NCBI GenBank assembly: GCA_015679605.1
Contig: JAAAVE010000004.1
Span: forward strand, 22,756 to 69,061
DNA length: 46,306 nt
Reading direction: 5' to 3'
From: Podila epigama
Lineage: Eukaryota; Mortierellomycota; Mortierellomycetes; Mortierellales; Mortierellaceae
This document shows, piece by piece, positions 11,325 through 20,965 of the stretch. Numbering within the stretch: position 1 is the stretch's first letter; every line of letters begins with the position of its first letter. Both the position numbers and the translations under genes were made by a program. The notes beneath the pieces were generated by a model. That model ran no database searches. It was not told the origin of the DNA and saw only the letters and a program-made list of their open reading frames with translations.

Positions 11325-11717
11325 TGTGTGTCGCAGGAAAGAATTGCGTGTTTCTTTTGACAACAGTGAGCAGTGCGTGTGTGTTAAGAACACTCTCCTT
11401 GCATATTGCATATGTGTGACGTCCCTGCGAAAATCAAATTTAGCCTTTTCTGTCAATCAAGCAGTCAGTCAGTCAGTCAGTCTCTCCGTTTGTCTGTCCG
11501 TCTGTCAAAAAATATGGCACTCTGTTCAAACTTTTATTTTATTAACCCTTTTGTCAGCCAAGTGAACGCGACAAAAGACCATTCATTCAAGATTGTTTGT
11601 AAAGAAACTACGAGGGTCCTGGCGCCGCTCCATCCGTCCGTCCTTGACTGTGCCGGCTGTCCTGCTCTCGTGTTCTTCCTCGAGACACAATGTAGCCCCA
11701 AGTAGCGGAGACCCCGC
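11325..11717. other. Intergenic with AGTC tetramer repeat
   Basis: Upstream of the DUF2358-like gene. It holds a short AGTC tetranucleotide repeat at about 11462-11482 followed by related tctgtccgtctgtc. No coding frame recognised. Confidence 0.4.
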
Positions 11718-13738
11718 TTAAACGCGTCGTTGAGGTGGAGGAGGTGGTGGTGGAACGCCACGTCTAATATTATCGTCGCCATTGGTGGAAAAGAGAGAAA
11801 GAGAGAGAGAAAGAAAGAAAGAAAGAACGGTTCCCGAGAAATCCGTGGTTGGTCATCTGTAAATCCTTCATATCCATGATACATTCTGCGCCACCAAACG
11901 TTTACTCCTTGCTATGCTCGCTCAATGCTTGCTCTGTTGAAAAAAAAAAACGCCCTTCCGTATTTTCCGTTTCAATTTCTTTTTCTTTTCTTTTCTCTTT
12001 TTCTTTTCTTCCTTTTTTTCTTTTTCTTTTTCATTTTTTTTCAAGTACTGGGCAAAAATTTCCATTTTCGCCTCGCTCTGAAATGCATCCGTAGTGAAAA
12101 ACAAACAAACAAATGGATGCCACAGCCATTGCCTCTGCCAATGCCTTTGCCCTTGCCCCTGTGATTGCCACTGCCACTGCACTGTAAACACTGCACTGTA
12201 CGCCCAGTATCCGCGAACGTCCCTCTGATCCTTTGCCTTGCAGCATGGAAAGACGAATTATGGTGCACCGTGATTCATGTGGACAGTTCAAGGCAATTTT
12301 CAAAAAGGACCAGGCGGCATCATGCAAAACCAACGAAAATAAAATAACAATAAAAAAATAAAAAAACAAGGCACCCCCCAAAAAAAAGGTCGTGGATGGG
12401 GAATTACAAGTATAGTCCCACAAACAAGAACAGCCAAAAGATCCAACACAAATTACAACGAAAACAAACAATGGAGCACAGTTACAGTAACAAAGACAAT
12501 GAAAGCGCAAGGTAACAAAAATAAATAGCAAAATTTCCAACTTACCCATAGGGGCTAGGGGAGCGTCCACGACCGCCATCACGGTAGTAGGGCGAAGGGG
12601 AACGACCACGGTATCCGCCATGGTGGTAAGGGGAGCGGCCGCGGTATCCGCTGGGTCCATATCCACGATCAGGAGATCTCGAGTAGCCGCGTCCACGATA
12701 ACCATAGTCGTAGGGGTCACGTCCGTATGGAGGAGAGCGACCACGTCCATAGCGAGGTGGTGGTGGTGGTCCACGACGGTAGTCGGGAGGGGGTGGGTAT
12801 CTTCTGGAATCTTGACCTCTATGAACATCCCCAACATTGGAAAATCGTACAAGAAAGCATGAGCAACAGCACAATCAGAAAAGCCCACAAGGGTCGATGC
12901 CTCAATCAATCGCAATATCTTTCCTACCTGCAAAAGCGTGCCAAATGGCCGGGCTCACCGCACTTGAAGCACTTTCCAGATTTGACATCCATGCCCTTTT
13001 CGCTAGCTTCGGGGCACTCACGAGCCCAATGGCCAGTGCCACCGCAAAGGAAACATCCGCTGCCGGGACCGCCAGAGCGTCTCGACCATTCCACAGAGAT
13101 TCTGTTGCCGTCCAACTCATATCCGTTCAACTTGCTTACTGCATCATCGGCATCGCGAGGATCCTAATTATGAACACAGGAACGACATATGAGTTTACTC
13201 TGTGGAATAAGGAAAGGAAAAGCTGATAGTGCAAAGGAAAGTGTAGCAAGGAGAAAAAAAAGAAAACATCTAAATTTACCTCATATTCAACAAAAGCGAA
13301 TCCACCGTGCTTCAACTCAACAGAGACAACACGACCGTATTTTTCAAACTGTGGTGTACAAAATGGCCATCAAAAGTAGAATATCAGTGACAAAATTCAT
13401 CCAAAAGAGGTGCCTTCCAGAACAAAATATTTCACATTTCAACGGTCTATTCCTTACAAGTTCCTCAACATCACGGCGCTCAGTGCGAGGGCTGAGATGG
13501 CCGACGTAAACTGTAGAGTGAGTAGAGGTTGGGGGTGCCGCTGCGCCGCTATCAGCTAAAAAAAAAACAAACAATAAGCAACAGGCAAATACAGGTTAGA
13601 ATCACTCAGATGCTCATGTAGCCGAGATGATTTCGCCATGAATGTAAAATCGCTCCTGATCACTGCAGATTTGAGATCTCACAGCACTTGTTCTTTACCT
13701 GGAGGCAAAGGTGGAGGAGGTGGAGGAAGTGATGACAT
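11718..13738 (-). CDS. SR-type splicing factor with RRM and two CCHC zinc knuckles
   Basis: Nuclear RNA-binding protein likely acting in pre-mRNA splicing. Shared exons: 13699-13738, 13458-13555, 13280-13348, 12928-13163, then 12542-12818 (short form, stop at 12544-12542, 239 aa) or 12546-12818 plus 11718-11763 (long form, 253 aa). An N-terminal Pro run (residues 5-13) precedes an RRM: RNP2 VYVGHL, RNP1 GGFAFVEY, end ISVEW. Two zinc knuckles follow, [14 protein letters not shown] and [14 protein letters not shown]. The C-terminal third is Arg/Gly/Tyr/Ser/Pro rich with RGRSPSPY repeats. The layout resembles plant RS2Z proteins; animal SRSF7 has one knuckle. The stop codon overlaps a perfect GTAAGT donor (see findings). 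It is divergent from clpP, with 204 nt between starts. Confidence 0.88.
11767..12541. other. Long last intron or 3' UTR of the SR-protein gene
   Basis: Either spliced out (long form) or transcribed as 3' UTR (short form). It contains a dense T/C tract at about 11979-12042 and a GCC-rich, hexamer-like stretch at about 12119-12181. No convincing coding frame was found. Confidence 0.4.
11790..11826. repeat. GA/GAAA purine microsatellite
   Basis: Run of gagagaaagagagagag followed by five aaag units. It lies inside the proposed long last intron of the SR-protein gene. Confidence 0.7.
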
Positions 13739-13942
13739 TTGTGCTAAGGTGTGGTATGAGTCGATGAAAGTGAAAGAAGGAATGTCAAATGTTAGTGTGC
13801 AGGTGGCTTTCGGTTCACAGGTCGAGCACCCTTAATTAAGCATCGCTCAAACTCCGGTGACGTGTACATTTTTTTTGGCCACTATTAATTCACTGGGAAA
13901 ACTCACCTCTTTTTGCTTCGCGTAACGAAACTATCAACCACC
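13739..13942. promoter_or_regulatory. Divergent promoter between the SR-protein gene and clpP
   Basis: A compact 204-nt region serving two divergent genes. It contains the symmetrical TTAATTAA at about 13833-13840 and a run of eight T at about 13869-13876. Confidence 0.35.
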
Positions 13943-15336
13943 ATGTCTTCCCATTCTGTCTTGAATGCATTCATTCAGTCCACCTCAAAGTTCTCGCCCA
14001 ATATCCGGCAACAGTTGCTGCGAGGACTAAACAGACAGCTGCACCAAACATCTCCTAAAAGCGCATACTATGGCGTGTATGGCGCTCCAATGTCAGACTG
14101 GAGTCAAGAGCCTCAGGCGCAGAGCCTGGTTCCTTTCGTCGTGGAGCAGACCGTAAAACCGTAAATCATGAAAAGTGGATGTTTTAATAAGCCGCTATCC
14201 ACATGTTCTAATGTGGCTTTGGGTTCTTTCTCTCTTTGACACTAATAGGCCAGAGGCGAGCGATCCTACGACATCTTCTCGCGTCTACTCAAAGAGAGAA
14301 TCATTTGTCTGAATGGCACTGTACGCATCACTTGGATTGGATGAACGATACGAGAGCGCGCAACCAACACTGCACAAAGTTATTTAATCTATTCATTTTC
14401 TTGCGTCGTTTTATAGGTGCATGATCAATCGGCTTCACTCATTGTCGCTCAGCTATTGTTCTTGGAGTCTGAAAACCCAGAGAAGCCGATCAGTCTTTAC
14501 ATCAACAGCCCCGGAGGAAGTGTTACAGCAGGCATGGCCATATACGACACGGTATGTACGGAAGTGGATAGCCTATAAAAGTTTTGTTTTCACTCTATCT
14601 AACTGCACCTGTCCTCGAAGATCCTGCATGTCCAATGTTCAATATTCTAACGAAAAATGTGTTGATTCTGTGGTTTTATTAGATGCAAGTAGGTGATCAC
14701 TCTGTTTGTTCTATGCACATCAGAAAGATTGTACAGAAAGATTGTACAGAAATAGTCAACGTGGCGAAATAGTCAACGTGGCGAAATAATGGACTACTTA
14801 CCCTCCAATACGCAATCGCATTTCGTAAACACAGTACATCCAATCGCCTGTTTCCACCCTTTGTAATGGTCAAGCATGCTCTATGGGCTCATTGTTGTTG
14901 GCAGCTGGAGAGCCAGGAAAGCGATACGCCTTGCCAAATGCTAGCATTATGATGCATCAACCCAGCGGTGGCGCCAGCGGCCAAGCCAGTGACATTGCTA
15001 TTCATGCCCGCGAGATTCTTAGAGTGCGCGAGCGCCTTAACCGCATCTACCAAAAGCACTGCAATGTCAAGGACTTGGAGGCCATCGGTAAGGAACCTAA
15101 ATCCGTACTAACAAAAAATGCTCCCAAAAAAACCAACAAAGAAAAAAAAAGTGGTACGTTACTGGGATGATGTTGTAAGTGGCTAGAGCCTAAAACAATA
15201 TTTGTCTTTATTACCTTGCTGCTACTCAATAGAGCGTGCTGTTGAGCGAGATCATTTCATGGATGCGGAAGAAGCCCTCAAGTTTGGATTGATTGATAAG
15301 ATTCTAGAAAAACGTCCCAGTGCAGTCGCCGTCTAA
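13943..15336 (+). CDS. clpP: Mitochondrial ClpP protease proteolytic subunit
   Basis: Serine protease subunit of the mitochondrial matrix ClpXP complex. Six coding exons: 13943-14152, 14249-14320, 14417-14551, 14683-14688, 14835-15087, 15233-15336, giving 259 aa. The first 55 residues form a presequence ([20 protein letters not shown], with Arg-rich NRQLHQTSP) before [20 protein letters not shown]. The catalytic Ser157 is in [11 protein letters not shown], His182 in MMHQPSGG, and the expected Asp232 in VERDHFM; the 25-residue Ser-His spacing matches known ClpP. The fourth exon is only six bases (ATGCAA, Met-Gln) and restores the conserved YDTMQYIQSPV. ClpP is patchily distributed among fungi and absent from baker's yeast. 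The start at 13943 is the only ATG before the presequence. Confidence 0.95.
14722..14790 (+). repeat. Two adjacent tandem duplications in clpP intron 4
   Basis: A 13-nt unit (agaaagattgtac) occurs twice, followed at once by a 17-nt unit (gaaatagtcaacgtggc) also twice. Both duplications are perfect or nearly so and sit 35 nt behind the microexon. Confidence 0.8.
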
Positions 15337-15388
15337 CTTTCATAGAACTGAACGGTTTGAAATAATACACGAATAGTGTTGATAATCC

Positions 15389-15394
15389 TTTATT
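15389..15394 (-). terminator. Poly(A) signal of the F-box gene
   Basis: AATAAA on the minus strand, about 103 nt past the F-box stop codon and 53 nt beyond the clpP stop on the other strand; the two 3' ends converge and may overlap. Confidence 0.4.
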
Positions 15395-15496
15395 ATGAAA
15401 CCTTTCTTTTGTGAATTATAACGGGATAGATGCATAAGGTAGGTGGTCTTGAGAAAGTAATTATGAAGAGCGAGAATGAAGAATATTGGGTATCGC

Positions 15497-17848
15497 CTAA
15501 GAAAATGAGAACCGAATTCCTGGCCGCATGGCTTTCAGGTCGTTCAAGAACAGCTTTTTGCTGATCAATTGATCCTTTGTCTTGCCATACACGATAGGTT
15601 TCATTGATTTCACGCTGAAAAACTGAAGCCGAGGGCAAAAGGTATTGGCCGACGAACGTGCTGCATTTCCGTTATGAGTCCTCATAAACTCAAAGTTGTC
15701 GGCACAAAGGACTCCAGGCACCTCCTTCAATTTCAGAACGAGCTGTTCAAGTTTGGTCAGTCGACCAAGTAGCGCAAGCGCGTTGTCACACTCCTCCCAT
15801 TCTTCGATTGTGGTGGGATTGTAGATGTTGTAGATGGAAGTCTTCTTTCGATGCATACGGTATGAAGTTTGAGTGACTTCACTCGCGAGATGAGTCTTCC
15901 TCGTCACGAGTTCCTGTTGGCCGACATATAGGGCTGCCAGAGACAGATGGGCTTGTACTAGACCAGGACATGCATGCACCAAGAAGCGAAACACGTCCTC
16001 GTACTGATCGGCAGACGTCCGTACGTTATTACTCAAATTCAGCTCCAGAACGCGTAGCTTTGGGCAACGCCACGACCGCGCGTCATCCAGATGACGCCGG
16101 GCTAATTGCTCATCTCGGACCAATCGTTTGACCACCCGCTTCTCGATTTTTTGAAAACGATTCTGGGTAATCCCAACATAATACAACTTGCGCTCCGCGG
16201 CAGTGGCAGCTCTCTTTCGACGTTCTACGGCAGCATAATAGGCGTCCAGGATCTCCTTATTGAATGATGATGGCTCTTCTTTTGGTCGGCGGTAATGCAA
16301 TCTTTGAGCCGAAAGCTGAACCAGAGAGCGCGTATGTTTCAGCAGACGGTCCATTTGCTCGGCAGTGTGCCGGGTACCTCGGAACTCGATGCTGGTCACC
16401 TGTCCCAAGAAGTTTAAGATCTCCTGACTAGGAGTCCACTCCTCTGGCATGTGGTAATTCATCTCCAAATGTTTTGTTCGAGGGAACAGCTCCGCTGTCA
16501 GTGCTAATTGATGGTCGAAATAATCAACTTCTGCTGGGTCGTCAGGAGCGATTAAAAACTCGACAAGTTTCGGACACACCGTCGCAGCCAATCTATACAG
16601 TGGCTCTATAGGATTATATTCACCAGCCGAATCCATGTACTGCCCGTCTGCATTGCGCCTTAATTGGTAGATATCCCGTGCCTTGAAGTGCACCAGTCGT
16701 GGACAGGATTCGATGAGCTGGACCAAGGTATCGGAAGAGATGCGAACTTGTGACACTGAAAATCGAGTGATCCGGGAAGTGGGCAGCAAGGAAAAGTCGG
16801 TGGCGGTTGCGCTGTTGTAGGAGCAATGCACGATAGTGAGCCCTCTGTCATTATCCTCGATCACCAGCGTATCGAGCCTGGAGCAAGCTTCGAGGATAAC
16901 CCCCAATGGCAACTTGCTCTCGCCACCAACCATCTTCAGCTCTAGAGTATGAAGCGACTGCAGGTACGGTAGCAATGCTGGCAAGACGGCCGGTGTCCAC
17001 ATGGCGGGACTCACAATGATGAGCTTTTTCACTCGGTCGATTAGGCATGGCGATTTTGGCTTCTTTATGTCGCTTATGATCATTTCCTCAGTCTTATCCA
17101 CAAGACTACTGACGGCCAAATCTTGGGCCGACTCGTCGCTCCTGTTGTCCTTCTCTGGCTCTGTAAGCAATCTGACAATTCGCTCCCAGGCCTTAGGCCA
17201 AATGTCATATGGTTGTCTTTGGAGGGTCACTACAGGCTCATCTGAGTGATACATCTTGAGGACAGTGATGACCCCAGATTTCAGATTATGCAATAGTTCA
17301 TCCTCGGCTTCCATTGACATCAGGGTCCAAGTTCCTACTCGGTCGATGAAACTTGAAGCCACGACATGGAACTGGCGAGAGACGAGATTGACACCTCGGA
17401 TGAGAGTGGAACGATCCAGCATTGAAAATATGATTTGCAAAATCTCGGGAGGGAGCCTTGGATAGCTGGTAGACTCAACTTTGCCTTCAAGTTGACTTTG
17501 CTGGGATTGATGTTTTTGGTGATGGTGGCTGGATGAAGCGGTGCTCTTTGGAACGGTGGATGCTGCTTTATGTTGCGAGTGTGTTGCCTTTGGTTTAACG
17601 GCAAAGTCGCCATACATAGGGTCATCATCCTCGTCATACTCGTCATAATCCTCCTCGTCCTCCTCTTGATCACCATATTCATATTCATCGTCATCGTCGT
17701 AGTCCCCGTCCTCCAAGTAGTCCTCGTCAGTGAATCCTTCATAACTCTCCTCGTACTCGGCCAAGGCTCTTGCCAACTCGTAGTCTGAAATCTCTTGAGC
17801 CGAATATGCGGCCTGTTTGGGCGATTGAGATGAGGTTGCACCCAACAT
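15497..17848 (-). CDS. Large F-box protein with acidic N-terminus
   Basis: Single uninterrupted exon, 783 aa. Residues 1-85 are very acidic with Tyr/Asp/Glu repeats (DGDYDDDDEYEYGD, EEDYDEYDEDDDP). A His/Gln/Ser-rich linker follows, and an F-box lies at about 129-170 (YPRLPPEILQIIFSMLDRST). The remaining 600 residues contain recurring Leu-rich segments (HTLELKMVGGES, LRVLELNLS, LEQLVLKLKEV) that suggest a divergent leucine-rich repeat substrate domain, so it is probably an SCF ubiquitin-ligase receptor of unknown target. The start at 17848 is preferred because the 45 nt before it are a pyrimidine-rich leader ending CCCCACA; the same frame is open for another 113 codons upstream (to 18187) but looks like untranslated sequence. 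Large F-box/LRR families are common in early-diverging fungi. Confidence 0.8.
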   Translation of the reverse strand: MLGATSSQSPKQAAYSAQEISDYELARALAEYEESYEGFTDEDYLEDGDYDDDDEYEYGDQEEDEEDYDEYDEDDDPMYGDFAVKPKATHSQHKAASTVPKSTASSSHHHQKHQSQQSQLEGKVESTSYPRLPPEILQIIFSMLDRSTLIRGVNLVSRQFHVVASSFIDRVGTWTLMSMEAEDELLHNLKSGVITVLKMYHSDEPVVTLQRQPYDIWPKAWERIVRLLTEPEKDNRSDESAQDLAVSSLVDKTEEMIISDIKKPKSPCLIDRVKKLIIVSPAMWTPAVLPALLPYLQSLHTLELKMVGGESKLPLGVILEACSRLDTLVIEDNDRGLTIVHCSYNSATATDFSLLPTSRITRFSVSQVRISSDTLVQLIESCPRLVHFKARDIYQLRRNADGQYMDSAGEYNPIEPLYRLAATVCPKLVEFLIAPDDPAEVDYFDHQLALTAELFPRTKHLEMNYHMPEEWTPSQEILNFLGQVTSIEFRGTRHTAEQMDRLLKHTRSLVQLSAQRLHYRRPKEEPSSFNKEILDAYYAAVERRKRAATAAERKLYYVGITQNRFQKIEKRVVKRLVRDEQLARRHLDDARSWRCPKLRVLELNLSNNVRTSADQYEDVFRFLVHACPGLVQAHLSLAALYVGQQELVTRKTHLASEVTQTSYRMHRKKTSIYNIYNPTTIEEWEECDNALALLGRLTKLEQLVLKLKEVPGVLCADNFEFMRTHNGNAARSSANTFCPRLQFFSVKSMKPIVYGKTKDQLISKKLFLNDLKAMRPGIRFSFS

Positions 17849-18761
17849 TGTGGGGATGATTGGTTGAATGTGTAGAGGATGAGAGAAAAAGAGTGAGAGA
17901 TCTCGTCCCAACTGCGGCAGCATTAAACACAAGATTTGAATGTGGCTTAGCTTCAGATTGTCCATGCACTTCAAAGCTGCGGTAACCAGCAAACTCTGCT
18001 CTACGGCATAATACACAACTTGTTGCTCAATGTGTCCCTGTTTTTGAACATTATCGTCATTCATCAGCATGGCTGCGGCAAGCCATGGCTTGAGCCAAGA
18101 AATATCCATATAGCAAAACATGACCTCATTGAACGCGTACAATAAACTAAGCAGGAATGTATGGGTGCCAATTGAACTATTAGACACGAGTGACGGATCT
18201 TGATCAGTGAACAGTCAAATCTCCTGAGCTGCTTCATGGTCCGAGCGCAACTGTTAGCCTTGTGCTCGGAACGCATTACAGGACTGATGCTGTCAGGGTT
18301 GCCATAGGGTATTCTTCCTTATGTCTGGATAGCTTTCATTCGATCGGAGCTGGCAAGGTTTCATCATGTACCACGTTCTTCGTGTGTGCATGTATGCTGC
18401 GCCCAATGCGAGATTAAGTTTGGTAACTGAGGCTGCAGCATGTTCCTGCACTGTAGCATGGGCCTGGTTCGGTAAACACTGTCAAACAAAAGCACAAGAC
18501 TCAATTGGAAAGCATGTCAATTGACAGATGGATTGACGGAATTGATGTAAATTCAAACAAGCTTGAGTCAAGAGCTGCTGAAAGTAGTGCAAAGGAACAT
18601 TCTACGATATGAAGTTGCATCTTCTATTTTTTGGATGAATCTGATTTAAAATCCGATGCATCGTTCGTTTGGATTTTCTCACCTTCTCACTCTTACACTC
18701 CCTCACTCTCTCTCACTCCCCTTCACACACGTCGACACGCGTCGTATATAAACAAAACAAA

Positions 18762-19069
18762 TCACCCAAGGCAAGCAGGCTTGTCAGACAGATTGTGAAG
18801 AGACAAAGATAGACCAACAAACACCAGCGACAGAAAATGACCAACAACGACACCGTACAGCAACCACCATAACCAGGCAGGCAGACCAGCAATAGGCATA
18901 GCAGCTCGACGCGGTACAGTCGGAATAGCGAGACAGACAGGAAAGTTCTCTGCCAGATAGTAGCATACGAGCAAGGGAGCTACGAGGACAGTGTGAATCC
19001 AAAAATGGGCGTTAGAGCTGCTACAATTTGTCCCATCGTCCTCTTTAACCTTGTTATGCTCTTTCTCTC
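18762..19069 (-). CDS. Possible last exon of an unknown membrane protein
   Basis: An open frame of about 102 codons running from an acceptor-like ttttag (ending at 19070) to a TGA at 18762-18764. The translation starts hydrophilic (EHNKVKEDDGTNC), then has two strongly hydrophobic segments: FWIHTVLVAPLLVCYYLA and LPAWLWWLLYGVVVGHFL. There is no suitable start codon, so it would need upstream exons in the stretch towards the gap. I do not recognise a family. Two well-formed membrane segments argue weakly for a real exon; absence of supporting exons and of homology argues against it. Confidence 0.2.
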
Positions 19070-19765
19070 CTAAAACTCATTCATACCCACACAGACAGAC
19101 ACATATGAGATACAGGTACAGCATTGTTTCGTTTATTCAATTTGTTGCAATGCCAGCGACGAGCATGCTGTTTGGAGAAAATTACAAGGCAGAGTGCTTG
19201 TTTACATCCGAATCCATTTGCAGAGGCGAGAAAAGAGACTCACGAATTGAGAAATGTCGCGTACCTTTGAATCAATGGTTTGCTCTTTATGCCCAAGGAG
19301 TCTTGAGCATGTTAACAGACAACCGGTTTGTCAATTAATATGAATGGCTTGTCTTTGGGGGTTATTCAAACGCGTCGCGTCCTTCTCCGCCCACTCAAAA
19401 AACAATGATCTTCTGACAATGATAAAAGAAAAGTGAAATGTCGTGTCACCACTGCGTCGACTTTTTGCCACCTGGGAAGTGTTACCAATTGCGCCATGCT
19501 TCAACACGGTAGAGTACAACACTAACAAAAGGTAGAATCCCTCCCAACAGACGTGACCCTCACCAAGCAAATGCAACTTCACAACATTTCCCCCCATACC
19601 AGAGTCAACATGACTCCCGTCAGAGTTTGTATGACATCATTTGTGCGTTCTGAAAATTTCATGGTACTCCTCCCAAACCCTACACACAAAAAAAAACATA
19701 CATGCAGAGCCCACATGGTGGATCAGGGTCACAGAGATAAAGCACGACACTTGAATTTTTTTTTT

Positions 19766-20191
19766 NNNNNNNNNNNNNNNNNNNNNNNNNNNNNNNNNNN
19801 NNNNNNNNNNNNNNNNNNNNNNNNNNNNNNNNNNNNNNNNNNNNNNNNNNNNNNNNNNNNNNNNNNNNNNNNNNNNNNNNNNNNNNNNNNNNNNNNNNNN
19901 NNNNNNNNNNNNNNNNNNNNNNNNNNNNNNNNNNNNNNNNNNNNNNNNNNNNNNNNNNNNNNNNNNNNNNNNNNNNNNNNNNNNNNNNNNNNNNNNNNNN
20001 NNNNNNNNNNNNNNNNNNNNNNNNNNNNNNNNNNNNNNNNNNNNNNNNNNNNNNNNNNNNNNNNNNNNNNNNNNNNNNNNNNNNNNNNNNNNNNNNNNNN
20101 NNNNNNNNNNNNNNNNNNNNNNNNNNNNNNNNNNNNNNNNNNNNNNNNNNNNNNNNNNNNNNNNNNNNNNNNNNNNNNNNNNNNNNNNNNN
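19766..20191. other. Assembly gap (426 N)
   Basis: A run of N between a poly-T stretch on the left and tttt on the right, consistent with an unresolved homopolymer or repeat. Content is unknown and any gene here would be missed. Confidence 0.99.
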
Positions 20192-20632
20192 TTTTCTTCT
20201 GTTAGTTGTTCGTTCGTTGTTCATTGTTCGTTCTGGCACATTCCTTTGCACCTGTCACTGTGTCCTGTAGTTCATTTAAACAGGACAGGTACAACGATCT
20301 TGAGCGTATCTATAAATGTCATAGTCTAATGGCTGGGATGGACGTGAGGGGATAATATGTGCATGAGAGCTTGGTAAAATACCGTGCGACACAACAACAC
20401 AACTTGATGAGTAGACTCATCCTTGTTGTCATTGGGTAAGTACATTTGCTTGTGTATGCCCACGCGAATTGACTTTATTTTTTTCACGTTCTCCACGGGT
20501 ACCCAGCACAAAGAGGCGAGTAAGCAGCAGTGAGCAGTGAGCAATGAGGTCAAACATAACAGACACTTGTTTTTTTTTCAAGCAAATTGTGAGAAAAAAA
20601 AGCACAGGGATGTCCAAATTAAGCCTAGTCCT

Positions 20633-20665
20633 CCAATGGGACACCCATTGGCAATCCTATAAAAG
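20633..20665 (+). promoter_or_regulatory. CCAAT palindrome plus TATA box upstream of the kinase gene
   Basis: CCAATGGG ACA CCCATTGG (20633-20651) is a perfect 19-nt inverted repeat with a CCAAT box on each strand. TATAAAAG (20658-20665) follows 7 nt later. It is about 300 nt before the kinase ATG; a donor-like cacag|gtaaaa at 20783 and acceptors before 20905 suggest a leader intron in between. Confidence 0.6.
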
Positions 20666-20965
20666 GTGAACCATTGCTCATCCTCCCGTTCTTTTTTTAT
20701 CAACCCCAATCTTTTTCAATTTCTTGTCTGTTATTTCACCGACATAGAGCTGCATTATCCAAACAAACACCTCATATCCACAGGTAAAAAGATGTGCACT
20801 CAAGGCCAAACGCATCTTTTCTCTTTAAAAACAAGAAAAAAAAATCCCTGAAACACCTTTTCTTCTAGTATACACCACACACAACTGAACACACTTCCAT
20901 CCAGCAATCCATTCGGGGAATTCAAGCACCAGCAAAATATACAATAGAAGAAAAGACAAGAGACA

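Larger units (their letters stand above)
17849..20965. other. Gene-poor 3.1 kb region including an assembly gap
   Basis: Apart from the F-box leader on the left, a possible minus-strand exon (listed), the gap (listed) and the kinase promoter on the right, I recognise no gene. Short open frames here lack family features and codon regularity. Confidence 0.5.

Noticed and set aside
17849-18187. N-terminal extension of the F-box protein by 113 codons
   Set aside because: The stretch before 17848 is a typical pyrimidine-rich leader and the extension has no conserved character; left as a possible but unlikely start.
18837-18872. Short plus-strand ORF (MTNNDTVQQPP) behind a TATATAAA-like element at 18745
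   Set aside because: Eleven codons only, no donor that extends it to a conserved frame.
19470-19510. tRNA-like A-box (TGGCGCAATTGG on the minus strand)
   Set aside because: No matching B-box (GGTTCGA) at the right distance, and the D-stem does not pair.
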